From the NCBI RefSeq assembly GCF_900111325.1, contig NZ_FOGW01000005.1, positions 124,001 to 188,000 of the forward strand: a DNA stretch of 64,000 bases. The letters are read 5' to 3'. Position numbers and translations under genes: made by a program. The notes beneath the pieces are model-generated. The model saw only the letters and a list, made by a program, of their open reading frames with translations, was not told the origin of the DNA and searched no databases. This stretch comes from Lachnobacterium bovis (GTDB lineage: Bacteria > Bacillota > Clostridia > Lachnospirales > Lachnospiraceae). Below are positions 1 to 7,527 of this stretch, piece by piece. Each line of letters opens with the position of its first letter. The first letter of the stretch is position 1.

Positions 1-32
1 ATCTTTTTTATGTTTATTATTTATTAGTTTCG

Positions 33-665
33 TTATTTATCATTTTTGTTAGTCTTTTTTTGTTTTATGTTTGACATTAATGTATTTAAATCATTTTCAT
101 CAAAAACAAAAATGATAATATAACACATTAATATTGCGCCAATAGTAATATATATATCTGCAATATTAAAAATTGGAAAATTTATTAATTTGAAATACAA
201 GAAATCAATAACATATTTTCTAAATACTCGATCTATAAAATTTCCTACTGCCCCTGATGCAATTAACAATAGACTAAATCGAAAAAACTTATACTTAAAG
301 TTACTTGCAGTCATTTTAAATACAATATATAAGACGAGTGATACTACTACAATAGTAAAAATAACAAAGAAAATAAACTTTGCTGTCACAAAAGCATTTG
401 GATGCTCGTTAAAATATTTAAAATTAAATATTTTATGAAGAAATGTTATTGGATCTATACCAAAAGCAGCACTTCTATTTTCAAGATAATTTAATTCGAA
501 AATATTTTTTAAAAGTGAATAAGGCTTATGTCCTTTTAAATTTAATAAAACAAAATATTTTGAAATCTGATCAACTATTATAAGAATAATAATATATAAA
601 GATATTTTTAAGTTATCAAAATATTGTTTATTTATTTTATTTTTGCAAAGTTCTTCTTTCATCAT
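33..665 (-). CDS. lspA: Lipoprotein signal peptidase (signal peptidase II)
   Basis: Membrane aspartyl protease that cleaves the signal peptide of prolipoproteins after lipid is added to the cysteine. The family signatures are visible: an N-R-x-A-A-F-G block at residues 63-69, GNxIDR with the first catalytic Asp at 145, and FNIAD with the second Asp at 170. Four hydrophobic segments are present (about 21-41, 97-117, 129-147, 168-187). At 210 residues it is longer than the usual ~160, because of a ~28-residue loop after the NRSAAFG block and a charged C-terminal tail. A GGGG-type ribosome binding site precedes the ATG. It lies downstream of ylmH on the same strand. The window holds client lipoproteins (the carboxypeptidase at 5026 and the YerB-like protein at 25349). 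Identification is secure. Confidence 0.95.
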   Translation of the reverse strand: MMKEELCKNKINKQYFDNLKISLYIIILIIVDQISKYFVLLNLKGHKPYSLLKNIFELNYLENRSAAFGIDPITFLHKIFNFKYFNEHPNAFVTAKFIFFVIFTIVVVSLVLYIVFKMTASNFKYKFFRFSLLLIASGAVGNFIDRVFRKYVIDFLYFKLINFPIFNIADIYITIGAILMCYIIIFVFDENDLNTLMSNIKQKKTNKNDK

Positions 666-711
666 ATTGTCCCCTATTACATTACTACTTTAGTATAAAT
701 TATTTTAAAAG

Positions 712-1485
712 TTATTCATAAAATTTAAAAATTACTTTTAACTTTCCTTTTTTTGAAACCTGATTAGATTGTTTGAAAATGAATCTACCATATCCTCTAA
801 CCGATACAATTATATCATCCTTACATTCTTCACTGGTTTTATTAACTATCCTGCCATTTATAAACACTTTTTGTGATAATATCAATTTTTTGGATAAATC
901 TCGTGATAGATGAAACGCTTTAGAAACAATTACATCAATTCTATTTGAAGGAATCAATTCATTAACTATTTTAAAAACGGGTTTTAAATCATCAATATTT
1001 GACGGATTATCTATGACTTGCTGAACTTGGACTTTAGTTCGTTTGATTTCATTTAAATTATCTATTATATATTGTCCTATATTATTATCACAAAAAATAT
1101 ATATATAAGTGTTTCTATCATTTTCATGTACAATAATATCACCAATAACATCTCTTTTAATACCTAAAGACATCAATGCACCTAATACATCTCTATGTGT
1201 TATTTTCTGAGAATATTTAGTATTAGTAATAGTTATATTTAATAACATTATTGGAAATATTGATAAATCATACAAATCATCTGGTATAAATGCTACCATC
1301 TGTCTTTCTGCAAAATTATATCCACCAAAAAGCAAAAAGTCACTCATTAATTGTTCTTTGGTGGAATGCAATATACTTTGTTCATTTAAGTTTAAGAATT
1401 TACCAAAAATAATAATATCTTTATTGTATGAAATCCTTGATTGCTCAATAATTTTTTTTGTAAATAAATCTTTATCCGTATTCAT
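712..1485 (-). CDS. ylmH: YlmH-type S4-domain RNA-binding protein
   Basis: 257 residues. The C-terminal S4 RNA-binding domain spans about 182-245 (RIDVIV...LSRDLSKKLI...VFINGRIV). The YlmH core around 97-117 (HRDVLGALMSLGIKRDVIGD) is also clear. The family sits in the division cluster of Firmicutes; in Bacillus it binds the ribosome and has been linked to ribosome quality control. Here it follows sepF by about 45 bp, the same ylm cluster order seen in Bacillus. Length is normal. Role in this organism is inferred from family and context. Confidence 0.9.
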   Translation of the reverse strand: MNTDKDLFTKKIIEQSRISYNKDIIIFGKFLNLNEQSILHSTKEQLMSDFLLFGGYNFAERQMVAFIPDDLYDLSIFPIMLLNITITNTKYSQKITHRDVLGALMSLGIKRDVIGDIIVHENDRNTYIYIFCDNNIGQYIIDNLNEIKRTKVQVQQVIDNPSNIDDLKPVFKIVNELIPSNRIDVIVSKAFHLSRDLSKKLILSQKVFINGRIVNKTSEECKDDIIVSVRGYGRFIFKQSNQVSKKGKLKVIFKFYE

Positions 1486-1530
1486 AATTAATTTCTATCT
1501 TTTGTTATTTTAGTATGTTATTACTCTTGA

Positions 1531-2073
1531 TTAGTCTTCAACAGAATATCCTGGTAAATGAAAAGCATCCATAATATTTTGCTGAAAATCTCCTGAAATA
1601 TCAACATTAGCTGGTGTAATAATAAAAATATAGCTTGAAATCTTTTGTAAATTACCACTAATTGCAAAACATGAACCAGAAGAAAAATCTATAATTCTTT
1701 GAGCAACATCTACATCTAATCCTTCTACATTAAGCACTACTGTGCGATCACTTAAAAGTGTTTCTGTGATTTCTCTTGCATCATCCATTGATGTTGGTTT
1801 GATAACACATACTTCCATACCTGTTCCCTGCTTTCTTGCTCTACTTATTGGTGTTATTTTAGGTGTTGTTTTAGAAGATTTATCTCTATAAGCGTTTCTA
1901 TCATCTTCTTTAACATCACTTTTTTTCTCACGAATAAAACTATGACGAGGCGCTTCTTCCTCATGCTCATCTTCAATTTCATCATCTTCGATAAAATCTT
2001 CATTTAATTCCTCATCATAATATTCATCATCTGTTAATCTCATAGCAGTTAATACCTTATCTACAAAACTCAT
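1531..2073 (-). CDS. sepF: Cell division protein SepF
   Basis: 180 residues. It has the N-terminal membrane-targeting amphipathic stretch (MSFVDKVLTAMRL), a very acidic low-complexity linker (about 15-45), and the C-terminal SepF core from about residue 85, with the conserved KPTSMDDA, VVLNVEGLD and FSSGSCFAISG blocks. SepF rings or arcs tether FtsZ filaments to the membrane and help septum assembly. It lies 12 bp after yggS and before ylmH, the standard Firmicute arrangement (ylmE-ylmF/sepF-...-ylmH). Confident call. Confidence 0.95.
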   Translation of the reverse strand: MSFVDKVLTAMRLTDDEYYDEELNEDFIEDDEIEDEHEEEAPRHSFIREKKSDVKEDDRNAYRDKSSKTTPKITPISRARKQGTGMEVCVIKPTSMDDAREITETLLSDRTVVLNVEGLDVDVAQRIIDFSSGSCFAISGNLQKISSYIFIITPANVDISGDFQQNIMDAFHLPGYSVED

Positions 2074-2085
2074 AATTTAGTTCTC

Positions 2086-2778
2086 CTATTTTTTATAGTT
2101 TCTTTCTCCAAATATACCGGTGCCGACTCTAACAATCGTTGCCCCTTCTTCAATTGCAACTTCGTAATCACCAGTCATCCCCATGGATAATATATTCATA
2201 CTTACATTATCTATGTTTTGATTACTTATGTCAACTGCTAATTGTTTAATTTTTCTAAAAAAGTTACGATTTTCTTCAGGATTTACAACATATGGAGCAA
2301 TTGTCATTAATCCGTCTACTTTAATATTTGGCATTTTTGAAATTTCTGTAATTGTATTTAAAACGTCTTCTTTTTTTAATCCAAATTTGCTTTCTTCTTC
2401 TGCAATGTTTACTTCTATCAAAACATGTGATGTGACATTCTTTTTAACAGATTGTTTACTGATTTCTTTTGCAAGATGAATACTGTCAACAGAATGGATT
2501 AATTCAACGTTTCCTACAATATATTTGACTTTATTTGTTTGTAAATGGCCAATCATATGCCATTTAATATCTTTTGGTAAAGATTCTATCTTTCCAACAA
2601 GTTCTTGAACTTTATTTTCACCAAAATTACGTATTCCACAATCATATATTTCTTGCAACATTTCTACTGGTTTAGTTTTACTAACAGCAACTAATGTTAC
2701 ATCTTGTGGATTTCTATTTGCACGTTTACATGCTTCTAAAACTTTTGATTGGACATCTTTTAAGTTCTCTTTTAACAT
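2086..2778 (-). CDS. YggS/PLPBP family pyridoxal-phosphate homeostasis protein
   Basis: 230 residues, normal for the family. A single alanine-racemase-like barrel binds PLP at the lysine of VAVSKTKP (K34). Other family blocks are NFGENKVQEL, WHMIGHLQTNKVK, and the phosphate-binding MGMTGDYEVAIEEGATIVRVGTGIFGER at the C-terminus. It has no known catalytic reaction and buffers free PLP. In Bacillus the orthologue (YlmE) is also next to sepF. An A/T-rich gap of about 32 bp separates it from the upstream HlyD-like gene, so it is probably co-transcribed. Confidence 0.93.
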   Translation of the reverse strand: MLKENLKDVQSKVLEACKRANRNPQDVTLVAVSKTKPVEMLQEIYDCGIRNFGENKVQELVGKIESLPKDIKWHMIGHLQTNKVKYIVGNVELIHSVDSIHLAKEISKQSVKKNVTSHVLIEVNIAEEESKFGLKKEDVLNTITEISKMPNIKVDGLMTIAPYVVNPEENRNFFRKIKQLAVDISNQNIDNVSMNILSMGMTGDYEVAIEEGATIVRVGTGIFGERNYKK

Positions 2779-2810
2779 TTTATGCTTCCTCTCTTTTTTA
2801 CTACAATTTT

Positions 2811-4190
2811 CTATACTATAAGTTGATTTTCTTTTATTGCTTTTCCATCTAATGCTATATGATCATATAAAGCTATACTAAATGAATCAAGTTTTTTTAC
2901 AATTATATACGATTGATTCCTTTCTAGAATTTGTACTGGCCTAAATATAGCATACCCTTTATTTAAGCTGTAAACACCGTCTAATTTACATACGGTAGTG
3001 TTAAGAATAATACTATTATTATTCGCTGAATCTAAAATTGAATCATTTAATGATAATTTACCTTTTTCTATGTAATAATTGTTATCATCTAAGAAAATAA
3101 TCTTTGGTGTATAAAATTCTATTTTTTTATTTGGATGGACAATTGTAAAACCTAATTTTTTACCATTATCTTTTAAAACAAAATAATTTTTTGGTATTTT
3201 ATACGCTTTTTTTGATGTCAAAGATGTCGCTGGTATCTTTAATCCATCTGTTAAATTGTGAACTATTTCTAAATCGATAAAACGATCAGAAGCATATCGA
3301 ATCATAGAGTCACTAAGCTGTAAATCAACATAATACACATCTTTCACTTTTTTTATTATACTACATTGTGCTTTAGCTATTTTATTATCCTTACAAAACT
3401 TTATTTTAGCTTCGGAATTATTTTTCAACTTGGAAGCTGTATTTGAATCAGTTTGTATTATAACGTGCCAATCGTCATTTGTTATCAATTTATATACTGC
3501 ATCACCTTTATGTACTTTAGATTTCGCAGATAAAGTTTTTTTCTTGTACAAATTGTTTTTAAACCAAGTTGGAGAAAATTCATTAATGGTTTTGTTTTCA
3601 TAACCATCTGTTGAATACATCACAACACCAGATTCTTCTGATTTTACAAGAAAAAAAGATTTCTTTGAAGCAGCTTGCTCGACTTGTGAAACTAATTTTC
3701 CTAATGCATTTGTACTTAAAATTTGAGTAAGCTCAGATGATAACTCAGTTTTAAAAGAAATAACATCTTGAAAGTTATTAGCGTTATAGGATGTAGTTAA
3801 TCCGGAGATATCATTTGAGATGTTCTCTATATCAGTACCTGACAATACTGATGTATCATCAGTAGCATCGTATATTTTGTTGGATAATCCACCGTCTGTA
3901 TCTATAGAATAAACATTGTCTTCAACAGAAACTTTAGTATTATTTTTAGCATAATAATTTACATATCCAGTTTTTTCTGTTTTGACGATATGTTCATCTC
4001 TAAGAATTAATCCTCGATAAACATTATTAGATGCAATTGCTCCTTGTTGTACCTCGTATGTAGCTGTTGTTTTTGAAAAAAAATAACTACCTACTCTCAT
4101 ACATATATATAATAATACAATTGCAAAAATAATGATTCCTATATTTGTATTTAATGGTTTTTTGTATCGTACAATTTTTCTCTTTCCCAC
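2811..4190 (-). CDS. HlyD-like single-span membrane protein of the sepF cluster
   Basis: 459 residues if started at the GTG at 4190, which has a GAGGTG ribosome binding site 7 nt upstream (4198-4203). A longer ATG start at 4220 falls inside a terminator hairpin and is rejected. One transmembrane segment near residues 18-38 is followed by an extracytoplasmic region with HlyD/biotinyl-lipoyl-like blocks (YEVQQGAIASNNVYRGLILRD, SEESGVVMYSTDGYE, VHKGDAVYKLI) flanking a variable middle. The fold resembles membrane-fusion adaptors, but no ABC transporter or outer-membrane partner is nearby. Similar proteins sit beside sepF in related Clostridia, so a role in division or the envelope is plausible but unproven. 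Confidence 0.7.
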   Translation of the reverse strand: MGKRKIVRYKKPLNTNIGIIIFAIVLLYICMRVGSYFFSKTTATYEVQQGAIASNNVYRGLILRDEHIVKTEKTGYVNYYAKNNTKVSVEDNVYSIDTDGGLSNKIYDATDDTSVLSGTDIENISNDISGLTTSYNANNFQDVISFKTELSSELTQILSTNALGKLVSQVEQAASKKSFFLVKSEESGVVMYSTDGYENKTINEFSPTWFKNNLYKKKTLSAKSKVHKGDAVYKLITNDDWHVIIQTDSNTASKLKNNSEAKIKFCKDNKIAKAQCSIIKKVKDVYYVDLQLSDSMIRYASDRFIDLEIVHNLTDGLKIPATSLTSKKAYKIPKNYFVLKDNGKKLGFTIVHPNKKIEFYTPKIIFLDDNNYYIEKGKLSLNDSILDSANNNSIILNTTVCKLDGVYSLNKGYAIFRPVQILERNQSYIIVKKLDSFSIALYDHIALDGKAIKENQLIV

Positions 4191-4203
4191 TGTTATACAC
4201 CTC

Positions 4204-4231
4204 AAAAAAAGGGCTTCCATTTTAGAAGCCC
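4204..4231 (-). terminator. Intrinsic terminator abutting the next ribosome binding site
   Basis: Reading the minus strand: GGGCTTC, a 7-nt loop, GAAGCCC, then seven T. The T tract (4204-4210) ends directly at the ribosome binding site of the HlyD-like gene (4198-4203). It can end the transcript of the P-loop gene at 4276, or act as an attenuator for the division cluster. Confidence 0.85.
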
Positions 4232-4275
4232 ATAAATTTCTTATTTATTATATTATACTAAATTTAGTCAAGTTT

Positions 4276-4698
4276 TTATAAAGCTACAAGTACTTTTATT
4301 TTATCAGTTTCAGGTAAGCTTGCTTCATCCGTAGAAACGCTGAGGACAAATTTTGTCTTGTATTTATTTGAAATTTTGTCTAATTTATTGATTGCATATA
4401 AAAACTCGTCATCATTAGAAATAAATGCTATTGTAAGAAAACTATCTAAATAAACTTCTTCTAAATCATTATCTTGTGAAACTATACCGCAGATAAATCC
4501 TAAAAATTCTTCACAATTTTCTACTGGATACTCTGATACGTCGATTAGACGGATTTTCTTGTTTAAATCAAGCATATGTTGATTGCTTTTATCGATATAA
4601 ACAACATTTCCTTCAACGTTATTTAGAGTATCATCCACAAGATTAAGTAATTCTTTTGTTTTTCCTTTACCTTTCTGTCCACAAATAATTTCAACCAT
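4276..4698 (-). CDS. Small P-loop protein of unknown function
   Basis: 140 residues. The N-terminus carries a Walker A-like motif GQKGKGKT (residues 7-14) directly after a beta strand (MVEIIC). A possible Walker B-like strand is EEVYLDSF near residue 81. No Walker-type partner domains, membrane segments or signal peptide follow, so it is a minimal nucleotide-binding fold, similar in outline to small ATPase-like proteins often labelled hypothetical in Clostridia. A GGAGG ribosome binding site sits upstream of the ATG. It lies upstream of the sepF cluster and is separated from it by an intrinsic terminator. Function unknown. Confidence 0.75.
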   Translation of the reverse strand: MVEIICGQKGKGKTKELLNLVDDTLNNVEGNVVYIDKSNQHMLDLNKKIRLIDVSEYPVENCEEFLGFICGIVSQDNDLEEVYLDSFLTIAFISNDDEFLYAINKLDKISNKYKTKFVLSVSTDEASLPETDKIKVLVAL

Positions 4699-4940
4699 AA
4701 TTAATCCTCCTAGAATTTGATTTTAATAACACATTTTCTACGTCGTTACCATAAAATTTCTAGTCAAAAAATTACAACCACTGTATTACTTAGAACAAAA
4801 AATAATCTAATCATTAACATAATGAATTATATATTAATTATATCTTAATTATAAATAAAAAACAAGAATAAGTATACAAATTACTGTATAAATTTTATAA
4901 AAAAAGAGTGTTATAAAAAGTGTAATTTAAAAAAATAAAC
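4699..4940. other. AT-rich intergenic region
   Basis: About 240 bp between the P-loop gene and the terminator of the mre operon. It is very A/T rich with several weak promoter-like pairs on the minus strand (for example TTGTAA then TATGGT), none convincing. No open reading frame with a ribosome binding site, no tRNA-like fold and no repeat was seen. Confidence 0.5.
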
Positions 4941-4984
4941 AAAAAAAAATCTAAATTATATTTCAAGATGAAATATAATTTAGA
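4941..4984 (-). terminator. Intrinsic terminator of the radC-mre-dacF operon
   Basis: Perfect 15-bp inverted repeat (arms 4950-4964 and 4970-4984, 5-nt loop) followed on the minus strand by nine T (4941-4949). It lies 41 bp past the stop codon of the carboxypeptidase gene. The stem is A/T rich but long. Confidence 0.85.
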
Positions 4985-5025
4985 CTAAAAATTTCGTATT
5001 ATAATTGTAAAACGTATATTTTACA

Positions 5026-6009
5026 TTATTTTCCAAATTCAGTAAGTATTTGTGTCATAAATTTATATAAATCGGGTTTTGTTTTACCACCATATACAAT
5101 ACTAATGATATCTTCATTTCTAGCATTTTTAGAATACAAAACTAAACAATGACCAGCGGCATTTGTTGTTCCTGTTTTACCACCAATTATATTAAACCCA
5201 TCAGGTACAGGATAAGTCCCTTTTAAATATGCATTAGTATTCTTCCAAGTCTGACTTACTTCTTTAGAACTTGAATTAATATAAGATGCAACGTATTCCT
5301 TCGTAGAAACTATCTCTTTAAATTCTGGTAATTTTATCGCTGCATTAAAAATTAAATACATATCATATAATGTAGTGTAATGATTATCTGCTGGTAATCC
5401 GTTAGGATTTACAAAATGTGTATGTGTTGCACCTAATTTCATAGCATACTTATTCATAACTTTTGCAAAATCTGTTGTAGAGTTTGAATAATATTCGGCC
5501 AAAGCGATAGCGGCATCGTTACCGCTTTCTAGCATCATTCCATGTAACAAAGTTTTGATGCTTACTTTATCTCCTGCTTTTAAATGGCATACAGACGAAT
5601 CTCCACCCTGTTTTACTGCATTTTCACTAACAGTTGTTACATCATTTAAGTTTGAATTTTTTAAAATAATATAAGCTGTTAATATCTTAGTTGTACTAGC
5701 TGGATATAACTTCTTATAAATATTTTGGTTATAAGTTACTTCTTTTTTGCTAACATTAAATACTCCAGCTTCTTCAGCTGAATCAGATGAAACTTTTTCC
5801 AAACCGAAATTCACCTCATCTGTAACACATAAATCTTCACCAAGAAAATTATTTATTTTACTGTTACTTCCAACCGATGAAAGCGCGATGTTATATGAAT
5901 CTTCTTTTTTGTCAAACCATGCACAACTAGATAAAATACCTGTACATGAAATACTAACTGTAACTAATAATGATAAATACTTTATTCTTTTTTTATTTAT
6001 ACATCTCAC
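5026..6009 (-). CDS. D-alanyl-D-alanine carboxypeptidase, predicted lipoprotein
   Basis: 327 residues. Penicillin-binding peptidase S11 with all three motifs: STTK at 105-108 (nucleophile S105), SGN at 162-164, KTG at 278-280. It trims the terminal D-Ala of peptidoglycan stem peptides outside the membrane. The N-terminus has a lipobox (LSSC, C29) instead of an ordinary signal peptide, and the protein ends about 47 residues after KTG, without the C-terminal PBP5 domain and amphipathic anchor typical of DacA/DacF. A lipid anchor therefore seems to replace it. The start is GTG at 6009 and overlaps the end of mgsA by 17 bp, with AGGAG 12 nt upstream. Last gene of the shape operon. Confidence 0.9.
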   Translation of the reverse strand: MRCINKKRIKYLSLLVTVSISCTGILSSCAWFDKKEDSYNIALSSVGSNSKINNFLGEDLCVTDEVNFGLEKVSSDSAEEAGVFNVSKKEVTYNQNIYKKLYPASTTKILTAYIILKNSNLNDVTTVSENAVKQGGDSSVCHLKAGDKVSIKTLLHGMMLESGNDAAIALAEYYSNSTTDFAKVMNKYAMKLGATHTHFVNPNGLPADNHYTTLYDMYLIFNAAIKLPEFKEIVSTKEYVASYINSSSKEVSQTWKNTNAYLKGTYPVPDGFNIIGGKTGTTNAAGHCLVLYSKNARNEDIISIVYGGKTKPDLYKFMTQILTEFGK

Positions 6010-6388
6010 GCCACTCTAAATCTCCTCTATCTAAAGATTTAATCAATAGCTCAGCTGTAGCTAGATTAGTAGCTAGTGGGATATTGTGTTCATCACATAA
6101 ACGAACAATTATATGAACGTCAGGCTCATGTGATTTTGGTTGCAATGGATCACGTAAAAAAATAACTAAATCAATTTCATTATGCTCGATTTGAGCTCCT
6201 AATTGTTGTGAGCCACCTAAATGACCTGCTAAATATTTGTGTACTTGTAAATTTGCAACTTCTTCAATTAATCTTCCAGTTGTTCCTGTTGCGTATAAAT
6301 CATTCTTAGCCAAGATTCCTCTATATGCAATACAAAAATTTTGCATTAATTTTTTCTTAGAATCATGGGCAATAAGTCCAATATTCAT
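5993..6388 (-). CDS. mgsA: Methylglyoxal synthase
   Basis: 131 residues, the usual length. Converts dihydroxyacetone phosphate to methylglyoxal and phosphate, a bypass of lower glycolysis used when phosphate is short or sugar phosphates build up. Family motifs in order: IGLIAHDSKK near the start, ATGTTGRLI (phosphate binding), GHLGGSQQLGAQI, the catalytic-Asp block DLVIFLRDPLQ, and ATNLATAELLI. Its place directly after rodA is a recurrent arrangement in Clostridia. It overlaps the following carboxypeptidase gene by 17 bp, which suggests translational coupling. Confidence 0.95.
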   Translation of the reverse strand: MNIGLIAHDSKKKLMQNFCIAYRGILAKNDLYATGTTGRLIEEVANLQVHKYLAGHLGGSQQLGAQIEHNEIDLVIFLRDPLQPKSHEPDVHIIVRLCDEHNIPLATNLATAELLIKSLDRGDLEWREMYK

Positions 6389-6403
6389 AAGTATAACTAC
6401 CTC

Positions 6404-7522
6404 CTAATAATATTTTTTGCATTGTAAACCGACATTCAAAACTAAACCTATACCAATTAACAATGAGAGCAATGACGTTAATCCATAGCTTACGAATGGT
6501 AAAGTTAAACCAGTATTTGGCATTAATCCGGTTGTAACACAAATGTTTACAAAGCTTTGGAAAGCAATCCATGATGCCATTCCGTAACAAATAAGTTGTC
6601 CTGACAAATCTCTTGCCTTCATTCCTGTTTTTATACATTGATAAACAATGCATGCTAGCAAAACTATAACTGCAACTGATCCTATAAATCCCAATTCTTC
6701 TCCAATAACAGAAAAGATAAAATCAGTATGTGATTCTGAAATATAATGTGTATTATTTAAAGACGCTGCATCTGTATTATTTAAGCCTTTTCCAAACATT
6801 TGACCAGAACCAATTGCCATTATTGAATTAACCTGTTGCCTAGCTTTATCAACGTTTTGTGGAGCATCTGGATATAACCAAGCTGAAATACGTTCCATTT
6901 GATAACCATGTAAAAGATCAATTACATTAGTTGCTACTAAAATAATGGCAATTATAAAGGCTGGTACAATAACAGCCAAAACTCTTACTATTATTTTATA
7001 ACTTAATCCTGCAATAAACAAGAGCGAAACAAAAATAAATGCAGTAACTATTGTAGTTGACAAATCGGGTTGAGATAAAATCAAACATAAAGGTATTGCA
7101 ACAAATCCTAATGTTTTTAATAATCTATCATTGTCATTTATTCGTTCCGTATATTTGTTTAAATATGATGCAAAAAATACTATTATTACAATCTTGGCTA
7201 ACTCTGAAGGTTGAATTGTAATACCTGCAATTGAGAACCAACGTTGAGCACCTTTACTTGAATGGCCTAAAAATTTAACGAGTAACAATAAAAAACATCC
7301 ACTAACATAATATACAAATGAAAAATTTAGTAAAACCTGGTAGTCAAGTAAAGAAATGACTACCATGATTACTAAACCTACAAAAAATCCCAATACTTGC
7401 TTACTTTGAACAGCTGGATTAGCACTACCAATTACCATAATACCCAAAATAGTAAGTAATGAAACAAAAAATACTAATTTGAAATTATAATTTTTAATTT
7501 TGTATTGACTAAACATACGCAT
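6404..7522 (-). CDS. rodA: Peptidoglycan glycosyltransferase RodA
   Basis: 372 residues with about ten transmembrane helices. SEDS family polymerase that extends glycan strands from lipid II in the elongasome, paired with a class B PBP. Conserved blocks seen: GHSSKGAQRWF (extracellular loop 1), QPSELAKI, QPDLSTT, the long loop GYQMERISAWLYPD with RQQVNSIMAIGSGQMFGKG, HTDFIFSVIGEELGF with the catalytic-Asp region, and GLTLPFVSYGLTS. The start is 5 bp from the end of its cognate PBP2 gene, so the two are tightly coupled. The min genes often found between these two in relatives are absent. Confidence 0.95.
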   Translation of the reverse strand: MRMFSQYKIKNYNFKLVFFVSLLTILGIMVIGSANPAVQSKQVLGFFVGLVIMVVISLLDYQVLLNFSFVYYVSGCFLLLLVKFLGHSSKGAQRWFSIAGITIQPSELAKIVIIVFFASYLNKYTERINDNDRLLKTLGFVAIPLCLILSQPDLSTTIVTAFIFVSLLFIAGLSYKIIVRVLAVIVPAFIIAIILVATNVIDLLHGYQMERISAWLYPDAPQNVDKARQQVNSIMAIGSGQMFGKGLNNTDAASLNNTHYISESHTDFIFSVIGEELGFIGSVAVIVLLACIVYQCIKTGMKARDLSGQLICYGMASWIAFQSFVNICVTTGLMPNTGLTLPFVSYGLTSLLSLLIGIGLVLNVGLQCKKYY

Positions 7523-7527
7523 TCTCC

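Noticed and set aside
4191..4220. ATG start at 4220 for the HlyD-like gene
   Set aside because: It lies inside the terminator stem-loop, has no ribosome binding site, and the GTG at 4190 has a GAGGTG site 7 nt upstream.
6363..6653. 96-codon minus-strand frame overlapping rodA and mgsA
   Set aside because: A shadow of rodA in another frame, with no ribosome binding site and unlikely composition.
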